Source of the DNA: Palsa-295 sp963702125 | GTDB taxonomy: Bacteria; Acidobacteriota; Terriglobia; Acidiferrales; UBA7541 | Direction: 5' to 3' | Length of the DNA stretch: 64,000 nt | Assembly: GCA_963702125.1 (NCBI GenBank) | Contig: OY969716.1 | Span: forward strand, 992,001-1,056,000 | Shown here: positions 16,020 to 24,092 of the stretch, in pieces | Numbering within the stretch: the first letter of the stretch is position 1 | How the letters are laid out: each line of letters opens with the position of its first letter | The notes under the pieces: model-generated | The model's database searches: none | What the model was told of the DNA's origin: nothing | Seen by the model: only the letters and a program-made list of their open reading frames with translations | Made by a program: the position numbers and the translations under genes

Positions 16020-17516
16020 CTAATTAAACTGGCGGCGTGGGCCGCGCCCACCGCCACCGGACGGTTCGCGCGGCTCGCGAGGCTCCTGTGTGCGGCGCGC
16101 GTCGGCAAAGTAACCGCGCTCTTCGCTGCGGCTGATGCGCTTATGCGCCCACAAGCCCTCGAGGATAAATTCGGCCGCGCTAGTGACGATGCCGGCGTCA
16201 TCCTTCGGGCTGACGTCAAGAACGCTCAGATGGTCAAAAAGGCCCTGAATCGTCTTGAGCTGCGCCATCACTTCTTCGTTGGATGCGTTCGCCGGAACCT
16301 TCAATTCGCCGCCCAGCTCGAACCATTGCGTGACGGGTTGGAAATTCGCGCCGGTAAAATATTGCGTGAATGTCTTGCCGACGGCCGCGCGAATCAACTC
16401 GCGTGCAATCGTGTCCGCGCCCTTCAATTCGCCTTCGTATTCGAGTTCGAACTTGCCGGTCATCGAAGGAATTGCGGCGTAAATGTCGGCGACGCGCGCT
16501 ACGACTGCGCCATCGCGGCTGCGAATGGCGCGCTGTTCGGCGTTGCTCATCACATTTTCGAGCGTGCTGATGGGCAAGCGCTGGCTGACGCCCGAGCGCC
16601 GATCGACGCGTTTATCGTCGCGGGCCTGGAACGCGATTTCTTCCACGACTTCGCGCACGTACTGCGGCATGTGGACCCGCTTTTTATTTTCGCGCTCGAT
16701 CCACGATTCCTGCGCCGTGATGGCCATGCCTTCGCCGACGGTGGCAGGATAGTGGGTTCGAATTTCCGAGCCGATGCGGTCTTTTAGCGGAGTGACGATT
16801 TTCCCGCGCGCCGTGTAGTCCTCCGGGTTCGCGGTGAAGACCAGCATCACGTCCAGCGCCATGCGGATCGGATAGCCTTTAATCTGGATGTCGCCTTCCT
16901 GCATGATGTTGAACAGGCCGACCTGAATTTTGCCGGAAAGATCGGGGAGCTCGTTGATGCCGAAGATGCCGCGATTCGAGCGCGGCAGCAGGCCGTAGTG
17001 GATGGTCAGCTCGTCGGAAAGATTCGTTCCGGTGCGCGCAGCTTTGATGGGATCGACGTCGCCGATCATATCGGCAATGGTCACGTCGGGCGTGGCGAGC
17101 TTTTCCACGTAGCGCTCGGTGCGCGCGAGCCAGGCGATCGGGGTCGCGTCACCCTCGGAGGCGATGCGCTGCCTGCAGGAGCGGCAAAGCGGCGCGTAGG
17201 GATTATCGTGAATTTCGCATCCCGCAACGGCCGGGACGTGCGGATCCAGGAAGTTCGTCAGCCCGCGCAGGATGCGGGTCTTGGCTTGTCCGCGAAGCCC
17301 GAGAAGTATGAAGTGGTGCTTGGAAAGGATTGCGTTGATGACTTGCGGGACGACGGTATCGTCGTAGCCGTGCACTCCGGCAAAGAGCGTGTCGCCCTTT
17401 TCCATCTTGCACAGAAGATTCTCACGCATTTCCTGCCGTACTGAGCGCTGTGCGTATTTCTCTGCGGTCCAGCTGCTGCGGCGAAGCTCACCGAGGGTCT
17501 TCGGCAACGAAGTCAT
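16020..17516 (-). CDS. AAA+ ATPase of the magnesium-chelatase-like (ChlI/MoxR) group
   Basis: A 498-residue cytoplasmic ATPase. The nucleotide-binding site is HHFILLGLRGQAKTRILRGL (about residues 67-86), a Walker A variant with Ala rather than Gly before the Lys. Between Walker A and Walker B is a Cys/His cluster (CEIHD, then CRSCRQR), which could bind a metal. Walker B and sensor regions are represented by GIFGINELPDL and LVFTANPEDYTARGK, with an Arg finger candidate in PLKDRIGSEIRTHYP. The C-terminus is Gly/Arg-rich (GGGGRGPRRQFN). With the downstream VWA protein it should form a chelatase-like or chaperone complex. It is not part of chlorophyll synthesis, since no BchH/BchD partners are present. 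Confidence 0.85.
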   Translation of the reverse strand: MTSLPKTLGELRRSSWTAEKYAQRSVRQEMRENLLCKMEKGDTLFAGVHGYDDTVVPQVINAILSKHHFILLGLRGQAKTRILRGLTNFLDPHVPAVAGCEIHDNPYAPLCRSCRQRIASEGDATPIAWLARTERYVEKLATPDVTIADMIGDVDPIKAARTGTNLSDELTIHYGLLPRSNRGIFGINELPDLSGKIQVGLFNIMQEGDIQIKGYPIRMALDVMLVFTANPEDYTARGKIVTPLKDRIGSEIRTHYPATVGEGMAITAQESWIERENKKRVHMPQYVREVVEEIAFQARDDKRVDRRSGVSQRLPISTLENVMSNAEQRAIRSRDGAVVARVADIYAAIPSMTGKFELEYEGELKGADTIARELIRAAVGKTFTQYFTGANFQPVTQWFELGGELKVPANASNEEVMAQLKTIQGLFDHLSVLDVSPKDDAGIVTSAAEFILEGLWAHKRISRSEERGYFADARRTQEPREPREPSGGGGRGPRRQFN

Positions 17517-17613
17517 GAGGGCCCCACTTCGTTATGACGCGGCGCACGTGCAGGAGGCGCCTGAAGGCATTATAAGGGAACGGAGTCCGCGAACATAATC
17601 GCGATTCGGAAGG

Positions 17614-18234
17614 TCAATTTGGCGAGTTGCCATTCGCGCCAGCTTTATGGCGGGCGCGGTCGCGCTTTTCGATCTGCGGCAGCGCCGCGCTGAGCCACGC
17701 GTGGAGGAATTCCTGCCTCGCGGGCTCTGCGCGCATCTCGAGCAGCGCCTGTTTTTCATCCAGCGCGAGTGGCAGCCGGCTGGCCATGCGGTAGGAGAGG
17801 GGCCAAATCGAGTCTTTGGCGCTGGGCGACCAAAACTCGCTATACATCATGGAGTGGCACTGCTGGAACATGCCCATCAGCGAATCTTCTTTGTGCGATT
17901 CGGCGTCCTGGCCGGAATCGGTGAGGTATTGGACGATCGCTTCGTGGTAATCCTTTTCGGAGAGCAGGTCGAGAGCGCGGAAAACGGCGCGGCCTTCGGT
18001 GAGAATGTCGAACTCGCCGGTGGGATATTCGCGCAGGACGTTGACGATTTGCGTGGTGCAGCCGATTGCAGCGACGCTCGATTCCTGCGCGAGGATCATT
18101 CCGAATTCGAGCTTATGGCGCAGGCAGTGGCGGACCATCTGCCGGTAGCGCGGCTCGAAAATGTGGAGGGGAAGCGAGGCTCCGGGGAGCAAAACCACGT
18201 TCAGCGGAAACAGCGGAATGCGCGTGTCTCTCAT
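17614..18234 (-). CDS. Lon-protease N-terminal (substrate-binding) domain protein
   Basis: A 206-residue protein consisting only of the LON substrate-binding domain; no ATPase or peptidase domain follows. The family signature is IPLFPLNVVLLPGASLPLHI with FEPRYRQMV near the N-terminus, then EFGMIL and a TEGRAVFRAL strand. Stand-alone Lon-N proteins are common in Acidobacteriota and other phyla and are thought to bind unfolded protein or regulate proteolysis, without a proven role. It is about 100 bases upstream of the AAA+ gene (that is, after its start) and on the same strand. The start at 18234 gives MRDTRIPLFPLN, which is typical. Confidence 0.88.
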   Translation of the reverse strand: MRDTRIPLFPLNVVLLPGASLPLHIFEPRYRQMVRHCLRHKLEFGMILAQESSVAAIGCTTQIVNVLREYPTGEFDILTEGRAVFRALDLLSEKDYHEAIVQYLTDSGQDAESHKEDSLMGMFQQCHSMMYSEFWSPSAKDSIWPLSYRMASRLPLALDEKQALLEMRAEPARQEFLHAWLSAALPQIEKRDRARHKAGANGNSPN

Positions 18235-18284
18235 GGCCCAATCCTACGGAGTGCCGCGCCTTGTGGGGAGCGACGCTTGTGAGT

Positions 18285-18608
18285 CTAGCGCAACAGGGCG
18301 AGAGCGGCGTGCATTTCGTCGCGCGCGTGAGTGTCGCCCGCTTTCTGCGCGACCAGGATGCCGTCGGACAGGAGCTTGCGCGCCTGTTCGAGTTTGCCGA
18401 CGCGACCGAGGTGCTGGCCGAACTGGAAATAGCCGGCGACGTAGTCCGGATTGGATTCGAGGAGCTTCTGAAAATTGGAGGTGGCGGCGTCGTTGTCGCC
18501 GAGCTTCGCGCATTCGAGTGCGAGCCCGTAGAGCGCAAAGGCGTCGGTAGGCTTTTGGGCGACGAACTGCTCGAGCATTTCACGGCGTGACTTCTGCGTT
18601 TGGGTCAT
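18285..18608 (-). CDS. Small TPR protein
   Basis: A 107-residue protein containing about two tetratricopeptide repeats: residues 20-52 (TDAFALYGLALECAKLGDND) and 53-86 (NPDYVAGYFQFGQHLGRVGK). No signal peptide or membrane segment is present, so it is probably a cytoplasmic adaptor. It precedes the Lon-N gene by 50 bases on the same strand, and the two may be co-transcribed. The partner is unknown. The strand is supported because the reading on the opposite strand has no recognisable domain. Confidence 0.8.
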   Translation of the reverse strand: MTQTQKSRREMLEQFVAQKPTDAFALYGLALECAKLGDNDAATSNFQKLLESNPDYVAGYFQFGQHLGRVGKLEQARKLLSDGILVAQKAGDTHARDEMHAALALLR

Positions 18609-18690
18609 GGCGTTCGTGCGATAGTATAGCGGTACGTTCCACGCGCGCCAAGTTTGTGCGAGGCGCGATTCGATTCACCGAACAAAAACC

Positions 18691-19251
18691 ATGACCATCC
18701 ACGAAATCAAACATGCAGGACCGCACATGCCAGGGCGCAAGGTGGAAATGCCGTCGCCGGAATCGCTGAAGGACGGCAAGCCGGTGAGCGTTTCGCGATC
18801 GGAGATTACCGAGATCGTGCTGCCGAACGACGCGAATTTACTGGGCAACATGCTCGGCGGCCGCGTGATGCATTTGATCGACATTGCCGGGGCGCTGGCG
18901 GCGACGCGGCATGCGAACTTGCCCGTTGTGACGGCGTCGGTGGACTATCTCGACTTCCGGTTTCCAATCCACCTGGGCGAGTGGATTGTGCTGCAGTCGC
19001 AGGTGAACCGCGTATTCAACACCTCGATGGAAGTGGGCGTTAAGGTCTATGCGGAAAATGTGCTCACCGGCGAGCGCCGCCACACCAGCAGTGCGTACTT
19101 GACGTTTGTTGCCGTGGACATGGATCAGAAGGCGCATCCGGTGCGGCCGTTGATTCTGGAGACGCCGGAAGATAAGCGGCGCTATGAAGACGCAGGTGAG
19201 CGGCGGCGCGTGCGGTTGAATATGCGCAACAAAAAGCCTCTCGACGACTAA
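18691..19251 (+). CDS. Hotdog-fold acyl-CoA thioesterase
   Basis: A 186-residue hotdog protein of the acyl-CoA hydrolase (YciA/BFIT-like) family. The signature is the stretch LPNDANLLGNMLGGRVMHLI, with the catalytic Asp/Asn region in NDANLLGN, followed by VTASVDYLDFRFPIHLGEWI and SSAYLTFVAVD. It hydrolyses acyl-CoA to free acid and CoA, typically to adjust CoA pools. ATG at 18691 is used; a later in-frame ATG at 18727 would give a shorter protein and cannot be ruled out. The gene converges on hemY and its last four bases overlap the hemY stop region. Confidence 0.88.
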   Translation: MTIHEIKHAGPHMPGRKVEMPSPESLKDGKPVSVSRSEITEIVLPNDANLLGNMLGGRVMHLIDIAGALAATRHANLPVVTASVDYLDFRFPIHLGEWIVLQSQVNRVFNTSMEVGVKVYAENVLTGERRHTSSAYLTFVAVDMDQKAHPVRPLILETPEDKRRYEDAGERRRVRLNMRNKKPLDD

Positions 19252-20630
19252 CGCGCGCCGCGACTTAGGTAGGATTCCACTTCGTCAGCGGTTTTGTAGC
19301 CGGTTTCCACGCACTTTCCCACGGCCGGGCCTTCCAGATAATTCCCAGCGAGGAAAATTCCGGGCGTTTCGCGCAGCACCGCGCGAAGCGATTCCACGAT
19401 GTGTCCGTGGCCGAGATTGTATTGCGGCAGCGCGCGATTCCATTTCCACATTTGCGTGACCATCGGCGAGCCCGAAATTTTCAGAATTTGCGCGTTGTCG
19501 CGATGCGCGATGTTGGCGATTTCGGATTCAGCGAGGTTTGCGATTTCCAGGTCGGTGGCGCCGCCGATGAAGCTGGTTAGAGTGACGCTGTTTTCAGGTG
19601 CGCGGCCGGGGAAGAGTGACGAATTGTAGATCGTGCCGAGCGTCCGGATTTTTTCCGCGCGCGGCACAAGGAATCCGAAGCCGTAGAGCGCATCGCTGAT
19701 CTGCATGCGACGATAGCCCGCCGCGACCACCGCGACCGGCGCGTAAGCGATCGCGCCGAGAATCGTCGCGAGCTTCGGCGAGAACGGGCGCACGATGTCG
19801 AGCGCTGCATACGCGGGCGTGGCGAATACGACTGCCGCCGCGTTTAGGGAAGTCGCGGAGTCGCCGTGTGCAGCGTGGATGGCGAAGCCGCCGTCTGCAG
19901 CTGAGACGGCGGTGGCCTTTACGTTTGCACCAAATCGCTCGCCGAGTCTGGCAGCGAGGGCGCGGGGAAGTGCGGCGACTCCCGTGGCGAATGAGCAAAG
20001 CGACGGGCGCGACGCAGACGGCTCCGCGCCGGCTGCTGCTGCGCGGGATTTTTTCGCGCCGCGAATCACGCTGCCATACCGGCGTTCCCATTCATCGAGG
20101 GTGGGGAACGCAGCCTTCAGGCTGAGCTTTTCCGGATCCCCCGCGTACACGCCGGAGACAAACGGCGAAACCAGATACTCCAGAATTTCGTGGCCGAATT
20201 TGCGTCGGACGAAGGCCGCAACGGACTCTTCTTCGGCGGGCGGCTTGCTGCGTCGAAACGGTTCCGATGCAACTTTGAAACGCGAACCGAGCGAAAGGAA
20301 TTGCGAAGTGAGCATCGCTTGCGGCGACATCGGAATCTGTTCAAGCCGGCCGTGCTTCAGGATGTAACGCGGCGCTTTGTTGTCGGCGGTCTGCAGTCCG
20401 GATTCGAGGTTCAGTTCGCGCACGAGGGCTGAGAGCGCGCCTGTGAGTTGGAAGCTCTGTGGGCCGGATTCGAAGACAAAGCCGTCCGTGGTTACGCTGC
20501 CGATCAAACCGCCAGGTTTAGGGCCGGCGTCGAGCAGCGTTACGTCCATGCCGCGCTGTTTCAAGCGGTACGAGCACGCCAAGCCGGAAATGCCGGCGCC
20601 AACGACGATGACGGATTTGCTGGAGGGCAT
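19248..20630 (-). CDS. hemY: Protoporphyrinogen oxidase (oxygen-dependent, HemY type)
   Basis: A 460-residue FAD enzyme. The Rossmann dinucleotide fold opens the protein (VIVVGAGISGLACSYRLKQR), followed by PKPGGLIGSV and FVFESGPQSF, the pattern of HemY/PPOX. The central part has VSPFVSGVYAGDPEKLSLKA and the C-terminus has the second FAD contact GIFLAGNYLEGPAVGKCVETG. It oxidises protoporphyrinogen IX (or coproporphyrinogen III in the Gram-positive route) with O2. The presence of hemN next door favours the protoporphyrin route. It is the last gene of the leftward hemE-hemN-hemY group, six bases after hemN, and its end overlaps the thioesterase gene by four bases. Confidence 0.92.
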   Translation of the reverse strand: MPSSKSVIVVGAGISGLACSYRLKQRGMDVTLLDAGPKPGGLIGSVTTDGFVFESGPQSFQLTGALSALVRELNLESGLQTADNKAPRYILKHGRLEQIPMSPQAMLTSQFLSLGSRFKVASEPFRRSKPPAEEESVAAFVRRKFGHEILEYLVSPFVSGVYAGDPEKLSLKAAFPTLDEWERRYGSVIRGAKKSRAAAAGAEPSASRPSLCSFATGVAALPRALAARLGERFGANVKATAVSAADGGFAIHAAHGDSATSLNAAAVVFATPAYAALDIVRPFSPKLATILGAIAYAPVAVVAAGYRRMQISDALYGFGFLVPRAEKIRTLGTIYNSSLFPGRAPENSVTLTSFIGGATDLEIANLAESEIANIAHRDNAQILKISGSPMVTQMWKWNRALPQYNLGHGHIVESLRAVLRETPGIFLAGNYLEGPAVGKCVETGYKTADEVESYLSRGAR

Positions 20631-20636
20631 GAGCGG

Positions 20637-22037
20637 CTAGAGAGTTTTCGAAAACAGCGGCTTCGCGTCCATTTGCTGGTCGCGCAGGTAGCGGTCAAAC
20701 GGCATGGCGAGCGTGCGGATGAAGAGCCGGCCTAGCGGTGTCACGCGAATTTCGTTGCGTGATAGGTCCACGAGCCCTTCTGCTTGAGCGTCCGCGAGCG
20801 CCGCCAATTCCGGCGCGAAGTATTCGTCGAATGAAATTGCGAACTCGCGTTCGACTTCGCTCTTCGGCACAACGGTGTGGCAGAGCAGGCGGCCGATGAC
20901 GGCGCGGCGAAGCACGTCGTCGTCGGAGAGACGATATCCACGCACCGTGGCGATTCCGCGCAATGCGGCTGTCGATTGGTAGCCGGGCACGTCTTTTTTA
21001 TTCTGCGAATACGCCCGGCCGACGGCGCTGATCGCGCTGACGCCCATGCCGTAAAGGTCGGCGCCCGCCTTCGTGGTGTAACCCTGAAAATTACGGTGCA
21101 GCGTGCGATTCTGCTGCGCGATGGCCAGCTCGTCGGTGGGCTTAGCGAAGTGGTCCATTCCTATATAGAGGTAGCCGGCGTCGAGAAATCCTTCGAGGCC
21201 CGCGCGCAGGATGCGGAATTTCTCCATGCTCGGCGGTAAATATTGCTGAAACGCGCCCTGCTGCTTCTTCATCCAGGGCACGTGCGCGTAGCTGAACATC
21301 GCGACGCGATCGGGATCAAGCGTGAGAGTCTTCGCGACCGTGTCGCGGAAACTTTCGGCGGTTTGGTGAGGCAGGCCGTAGATCAGGTCGACGTTGAGGC
21401 TCGCGAAGCCGAGCGAGCGAGCGGCGGCGATCAGGTCGCGCGTCATTTCGTAGGGCTGCACGCGGTGAATCGCCTGTTGCACGATGCCGGTGAAATCCTG
21501 AATGCCGAGGCTGAGGCGGTTGAATCCGAGGCGGCGCAGCGTTTCGAGGTGCGAGACGCTGGTGACGCGCGGATCGATTTCGACGCCGATCTCCGCGTCT
21601 GGCGCGAAATGAAAATTCGCAGCGGCGTGCGCGAAAAGGTCTTCCATCTGCAGAGGCGTCAGATATGTCGGCGTGCCGCCGCCCCAGTGAAATTGAAGCA
21701 CCGGGCGAGTGGGCGAGACAAACCCGCCGACGTGGGTGATTTCGTTTTTGAGCGCGTCGAGGTAGGGAGCCGCGACGTCCTTATTTTTCTGAATCGAAAC
21801 GTTGCACGCGCAGAAGATGCACAGGCTCTCGCAAAACGGAATGTGCATGTAGAGAGACACAGGCGTCCGTTGCGCTTCGGCCGTCGCGTAGAAGCTTTCG
21901 AGATCGTCGGGGCCGAAGTCGTCTTTCCACACCGGCGCGGTGGGGTAGCTCGTGTAGCGCGGTCCCGGGCGATTGTGCTTTTCCAGGAACGCGTCGGAGA
22001 CGTTCGTGATTTCGAGTTTATGGTGGTGACTGGTCAC
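20637..22037 (-). CDS. hemN: Oxygen-independent coproporphyrinogen III oxidase
   Basis: A 466-residue radical SAM enzyme. The cluster motif is CESLCIFCAC with Cys at about 69, 73, 76 and 78. The CxxxCxxCxC form separates true HemN from the HemW heme chaperone, which lacks the fourth Cys. Other family marks are GPRYTSYPTAP at the N-terminus, FHWGGGTPTYLTP, RLSLGIQDF and the C-terminal HemN domain. It decarboxylates two propionates of coproporphyrinogen III using S-adenosylmethionine, and needs no oxygen. It lies between hemE and hemY with short spacing, consistent with one transcript. Coexistence with oxygen-dependent HemY suggests life across oxygen levels. Confidence 0.94.
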   Translation of the reverse strand: MTSHHHKLEITNVSDAFLEKHNRPGPRYTSYPTAPVWKDDFGPDDLESFYATAEAQRTPVSLYMHIPFCESLCIFCACNVSIQKNKDVAAPYLDALKNEITHVGGFVSPTRPVLQFHWGGGTPTYLTPLQMEDLFAHAAANFHFAPDAEIGVEIDPRVTSVSHLETLRRLGFNRLSLGIQDFTGIVQQAIHRVQPYEMTRDLIAAARSLGFASLNVDLIYGLPHQTAESFRDTVAKTLTLDPDRVAMFSYAHVPWMKKQQGAFQQYLPPSMEKFRILRAGLEGFLDAGYLYIGMDHFAKPTDELAIAQQNRTLHRNFQGYTTKAGADLYGMGVSAISAVGRAYSQNKKDVPGYQSTAALRGIATVRGYRLSDDDVLRRAVIGRLLCHTVVPKSEVEREFAISFDEYFAPELAALADAQAEGLVDLSRNEIRVTPLGRLFIRTLAMPFDRYLRDQQMDAKPLFSKTL

Positions 22038-22056
22038 AAATTTATCCGTGGGGCTG

Positions 22057-23148
22057 TCACGCCTGCGCGGCCGGCACGCGCGCAGGAAATCTCACTGCCT
22101 GACCCGCCTCGACGAACGCGTGCGCATTGGCGACCGGCGTCGCCGGCAAAATGCCGTGGCCGAGATTCAGAATGTGCCCGAATCCGCCGGTCTGCGCCAC
22201 AGCCGCTCGAGCCGCATCGCGCACGGCGTCTTCGGAAGTCAGCAGCAGCGACGGATCGACATTCCCTTGAATCGCAATGGAATCGCCAAGCACGGCGCGC
22301 GCTTTCGCGAGATCGGTGCGCCAATCCACGCTCACCACGTCGGAGCCGGCCTTGCCGAGCGGCTCGAGCAAGTGCGACGAGCCCTTCGCATACAAGATTT
22401 TCGCGACGCCGGAGCCCGCGATCGCGCGGAAGATTTTCTGCGTCGCTGGAAGCTCAAACGCGGCGTATTGCTCGGCGCGCAATTCGCCGGCCCACGTGTC
22501 GAAGAGTTGAATGACTGACGCGCCCGCCTCGATCTGCGATTGCAGGTAGCCGATTGTCGCGTCGGCGATACGGTCGAGCAGCTCGCGGACGAGAGCCGGC
22601 TCGCTGGCGATCATTTTCTTGGCGAGCGAGATGTCGCCGCGCGTGCGGCCTTCGATCATGTAACAAGCCAGCGTCCAAGGCGCCGCGGCGAAGCCAATTA
22701 CCGGCACGGTCGGCCCGGCCTCGCGGCAGATCGAGCGGATCGCGTCGCCAACGAAGCGAGTCTCGCCGTTCGGGTCGAAAGAGCGCAGCGCGCGGATCGC
22801 GGCGACGTCGCGAATCGGATTCGAGAGCACCGGTCCGTCATCGGGAACGGCGAGCGGCAGCCCCATCGCCTCAGCGACGATCAAAATATCCGAAAAGACG
22901 ATGACCGCATCGACGCCGACGATGCGGAACGGCTGCATTGAAACTTCCGTGGCCAGTTCAGGCGTTTTGCAAATTTCAAGGAAAGAGTGGTGCGCGCGGA
23001 TGGCCTGATACTCGGGCAGGTAACGCCCGGCCTGGCGCATGATCCATACGGGGACGCGTTCGACGGGTTGGCACCGGCAGGCGCGCAGAAAGAGCTCTTT
23101 GCGGTTCGTCACGAGGGAAACGGCGTCCTTTTCGGATACGAATTCCAT
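22057..23148 (-). CDS. hemE: Uroporphyrinogen decarboxylase
   Basis: A 363-residue cytoplasmic enzyme that removes four acetate carboxyls from uroporphyrinogen III. Recognised motifs are VPVWIMRQAGRYLPEYQ near the N-terminus and FSDIL with VAEAMGLPL, both lining the active site, then GFAAAPWTLACYMIEG and GNVDPSLLL. I start at ATG 23148 (MEFVSEKDAVSL); the frame is open for 26 more codons upstream, but that stretch is low-complexity and not typical of the family. The predicted ATG has no good Shine-Dalgarno site; GGAGGAGG lies about 25 bases upstream. It is divergent from the hemX-hemA operon and heads the leftward heme group. Confidence 0.92.
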   Translation of the reverse strand: MEFVSEKDAVSLVTNRKELFLRACRCQPVERVPVWIMRQAGRYLPEYQAIRAHHSFLEICKTPELATEVSMQPFRIVGVDAVIVFSDILIVAEAMGLPLAVPDDGPVLSNPIRDVAAIRALRSFDPNGETRFVGDAIRSICREAGPTVPVIGFAAAPWTLACYMIEGRTRGDISLAKKMIASEPALVRELLDRIADATIGYLQSQIEAGASVIQLFDTWAGELRAEQYAAFELPATQKIFRAIAGSGVAKILYAKGSSHLLEPLGKAGSDVVSVDWRTDLAKARAVLGDSIAIQGNVDPSLLLTSEDAVRDAARAAVAQTGGFGHILNLGHGILPATPVANAHAFVEAGQAVRFPARVPAAQA

Positions 23149-23213
23149 GATAACAGACGGGACGCTGCGCGCGCCTCCTCCGGCGAGCCGAGCCTGAGCG
23201 CGAACCGAGCCTG

Positions 23214-23242
23214 CCCACAGCCTCAATTTTGGGCGCTATAAT
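23214..23242 (+). promoter_or_regulatory. Promoter of the hemXACDBL operon
   Basis: A perfect sigma-70 minus-10 box TATAAT lies at 23237-23242, about 35 bases before the chosen hemX start. A weak minus-35 candidate (CCCACA, 23214-23219) is 17 bases upstream. The same bases read TATTAT on the minus strand, so the site might also support a divergent hemE promoter. Confidence 0.5.
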
Positions 23243-23276
23243 AAGAAGTTGCGCGATTGCCGCGCACCGTCAACGA

Positions 23277-24092
23277 ATGGTTCGCCAACTCGCATTTGTG
23301 ATGCTGGCTCTCTACGCGGGCAGCTTTGTCTGCTACGCGCTGAATTTGCGCGCGCCGTCGGCGTGGGTTGGGCGCGGCGCGTCGTTTTTGCTAGCCGGCG
23401 GCATCGTGGCGCAGTATTTTGCGCTGTACGAGCGGTCGGTGGCGTTGCACGCGCTGCCGTACGACGATCTTTACGGTTCGATGTCACTTTTCGCGTGGTT
23501 GCTCGCTCTAACGTACCTGGGGCTTGAATTCTTTCATCGAGAGCGAGCGGTCGGAGCGTTCGTGACGGCTGTGTTGCTGGCTTGGGTTTCCGCGGTGTGG
23601 CTGTGGATTCCCGATCCGGTGGCGGTGCCGACGCAGATTCGCGGGCCAATTTTCGCGTTTCACGTAACGCTAAATACGTGGGCCTACGCGGCGTTCGCGC
23701 TTTCGTTCATTCTGAGCGCGATTTATGTGGGGCAGAACCGGTTGCTTCGGTCGCGCCAGCTGAGCGCGGCGTTCTGGCGGCTGCCGTCGCTCGATGTGCT
23801 GGAGCGGATGTCGCGCAGCAGCGTGATGATTGGGCTCGTGGCGCTCGCGGTGGGTGTGGCGTTCGGGCTGATCTGGCAGCGTCGCCTGAGCGGCAGGCTT
23901 TCGCTTGGCGATCCGAAGGTGGTGATCACGCTCGCGATCGCCGGAGTGTACGTCGCGTATCTCGCGCTGAGCCGGAACGCCACATGGCGCGGCGCGCGTG
24001 CGGCGATGCTGTGCGTGGCAAATTTCCTCGTCGTGCTTTTCAGCTACACGTTCGTGAATCTTTATCTCACGAGGTTTCATCGGTTTCTGTAA
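23277..24092 (+). CDS. hemX: HemX/CcsA-like cytochrome c assembly family membrane protein
   Basis: A 271-residue protein with about eight transmembrane helices, of the cytochrome c assembly (CcsA/HemX) family. Visible features are a helix bundle with conserved polar positions (ALPYDDLYGSMSLFAW, FAFHVTLNTWAYAAFALSF) and a His in HVTLNT that may contact heme. In Bacillus the hemX gene is also next to hemA, and HemX lowers the HemA level. ATG 23277 fits the promoter at 23237. Its stop codon overlaps the ATG of hemA by one base (TAATG), so hemA translation is coupled. An alternative is a cytochrome c biogenesis subunit; the position next to hemA favours HemX. Confidence 0.8.
   Translation: MVRQLAFVMLALYAGSFVCYALNLRAPSAWVGRGASFLLAGGIVAQYFALYERSVALHALPYDDLYGSMSLFAWLLALTYLGLEFFHRERAVGAFVTAVLLAWVSAVWLWIPDPVAVPTQIRGPIFAFHVTLNTWAYAAFALSFILSAIYVGQNRLLRSRQLSAAFWRLPSLDVLERMSRSSVMIGLVALAVGVAFGLIWQRRLSGRLSLGDPKVVITLAIAGVYVAYLALSRNATWRGARAAMLCVANFLVVLFSYTFVNLYLTRFHRFL

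Noticed and set aside
23582..24091. N-terminal extension of the hemA frame
   Set aside because: It overlaps hemX in another frame, is Arg-rich, and real HemA begins at ATG 24092.
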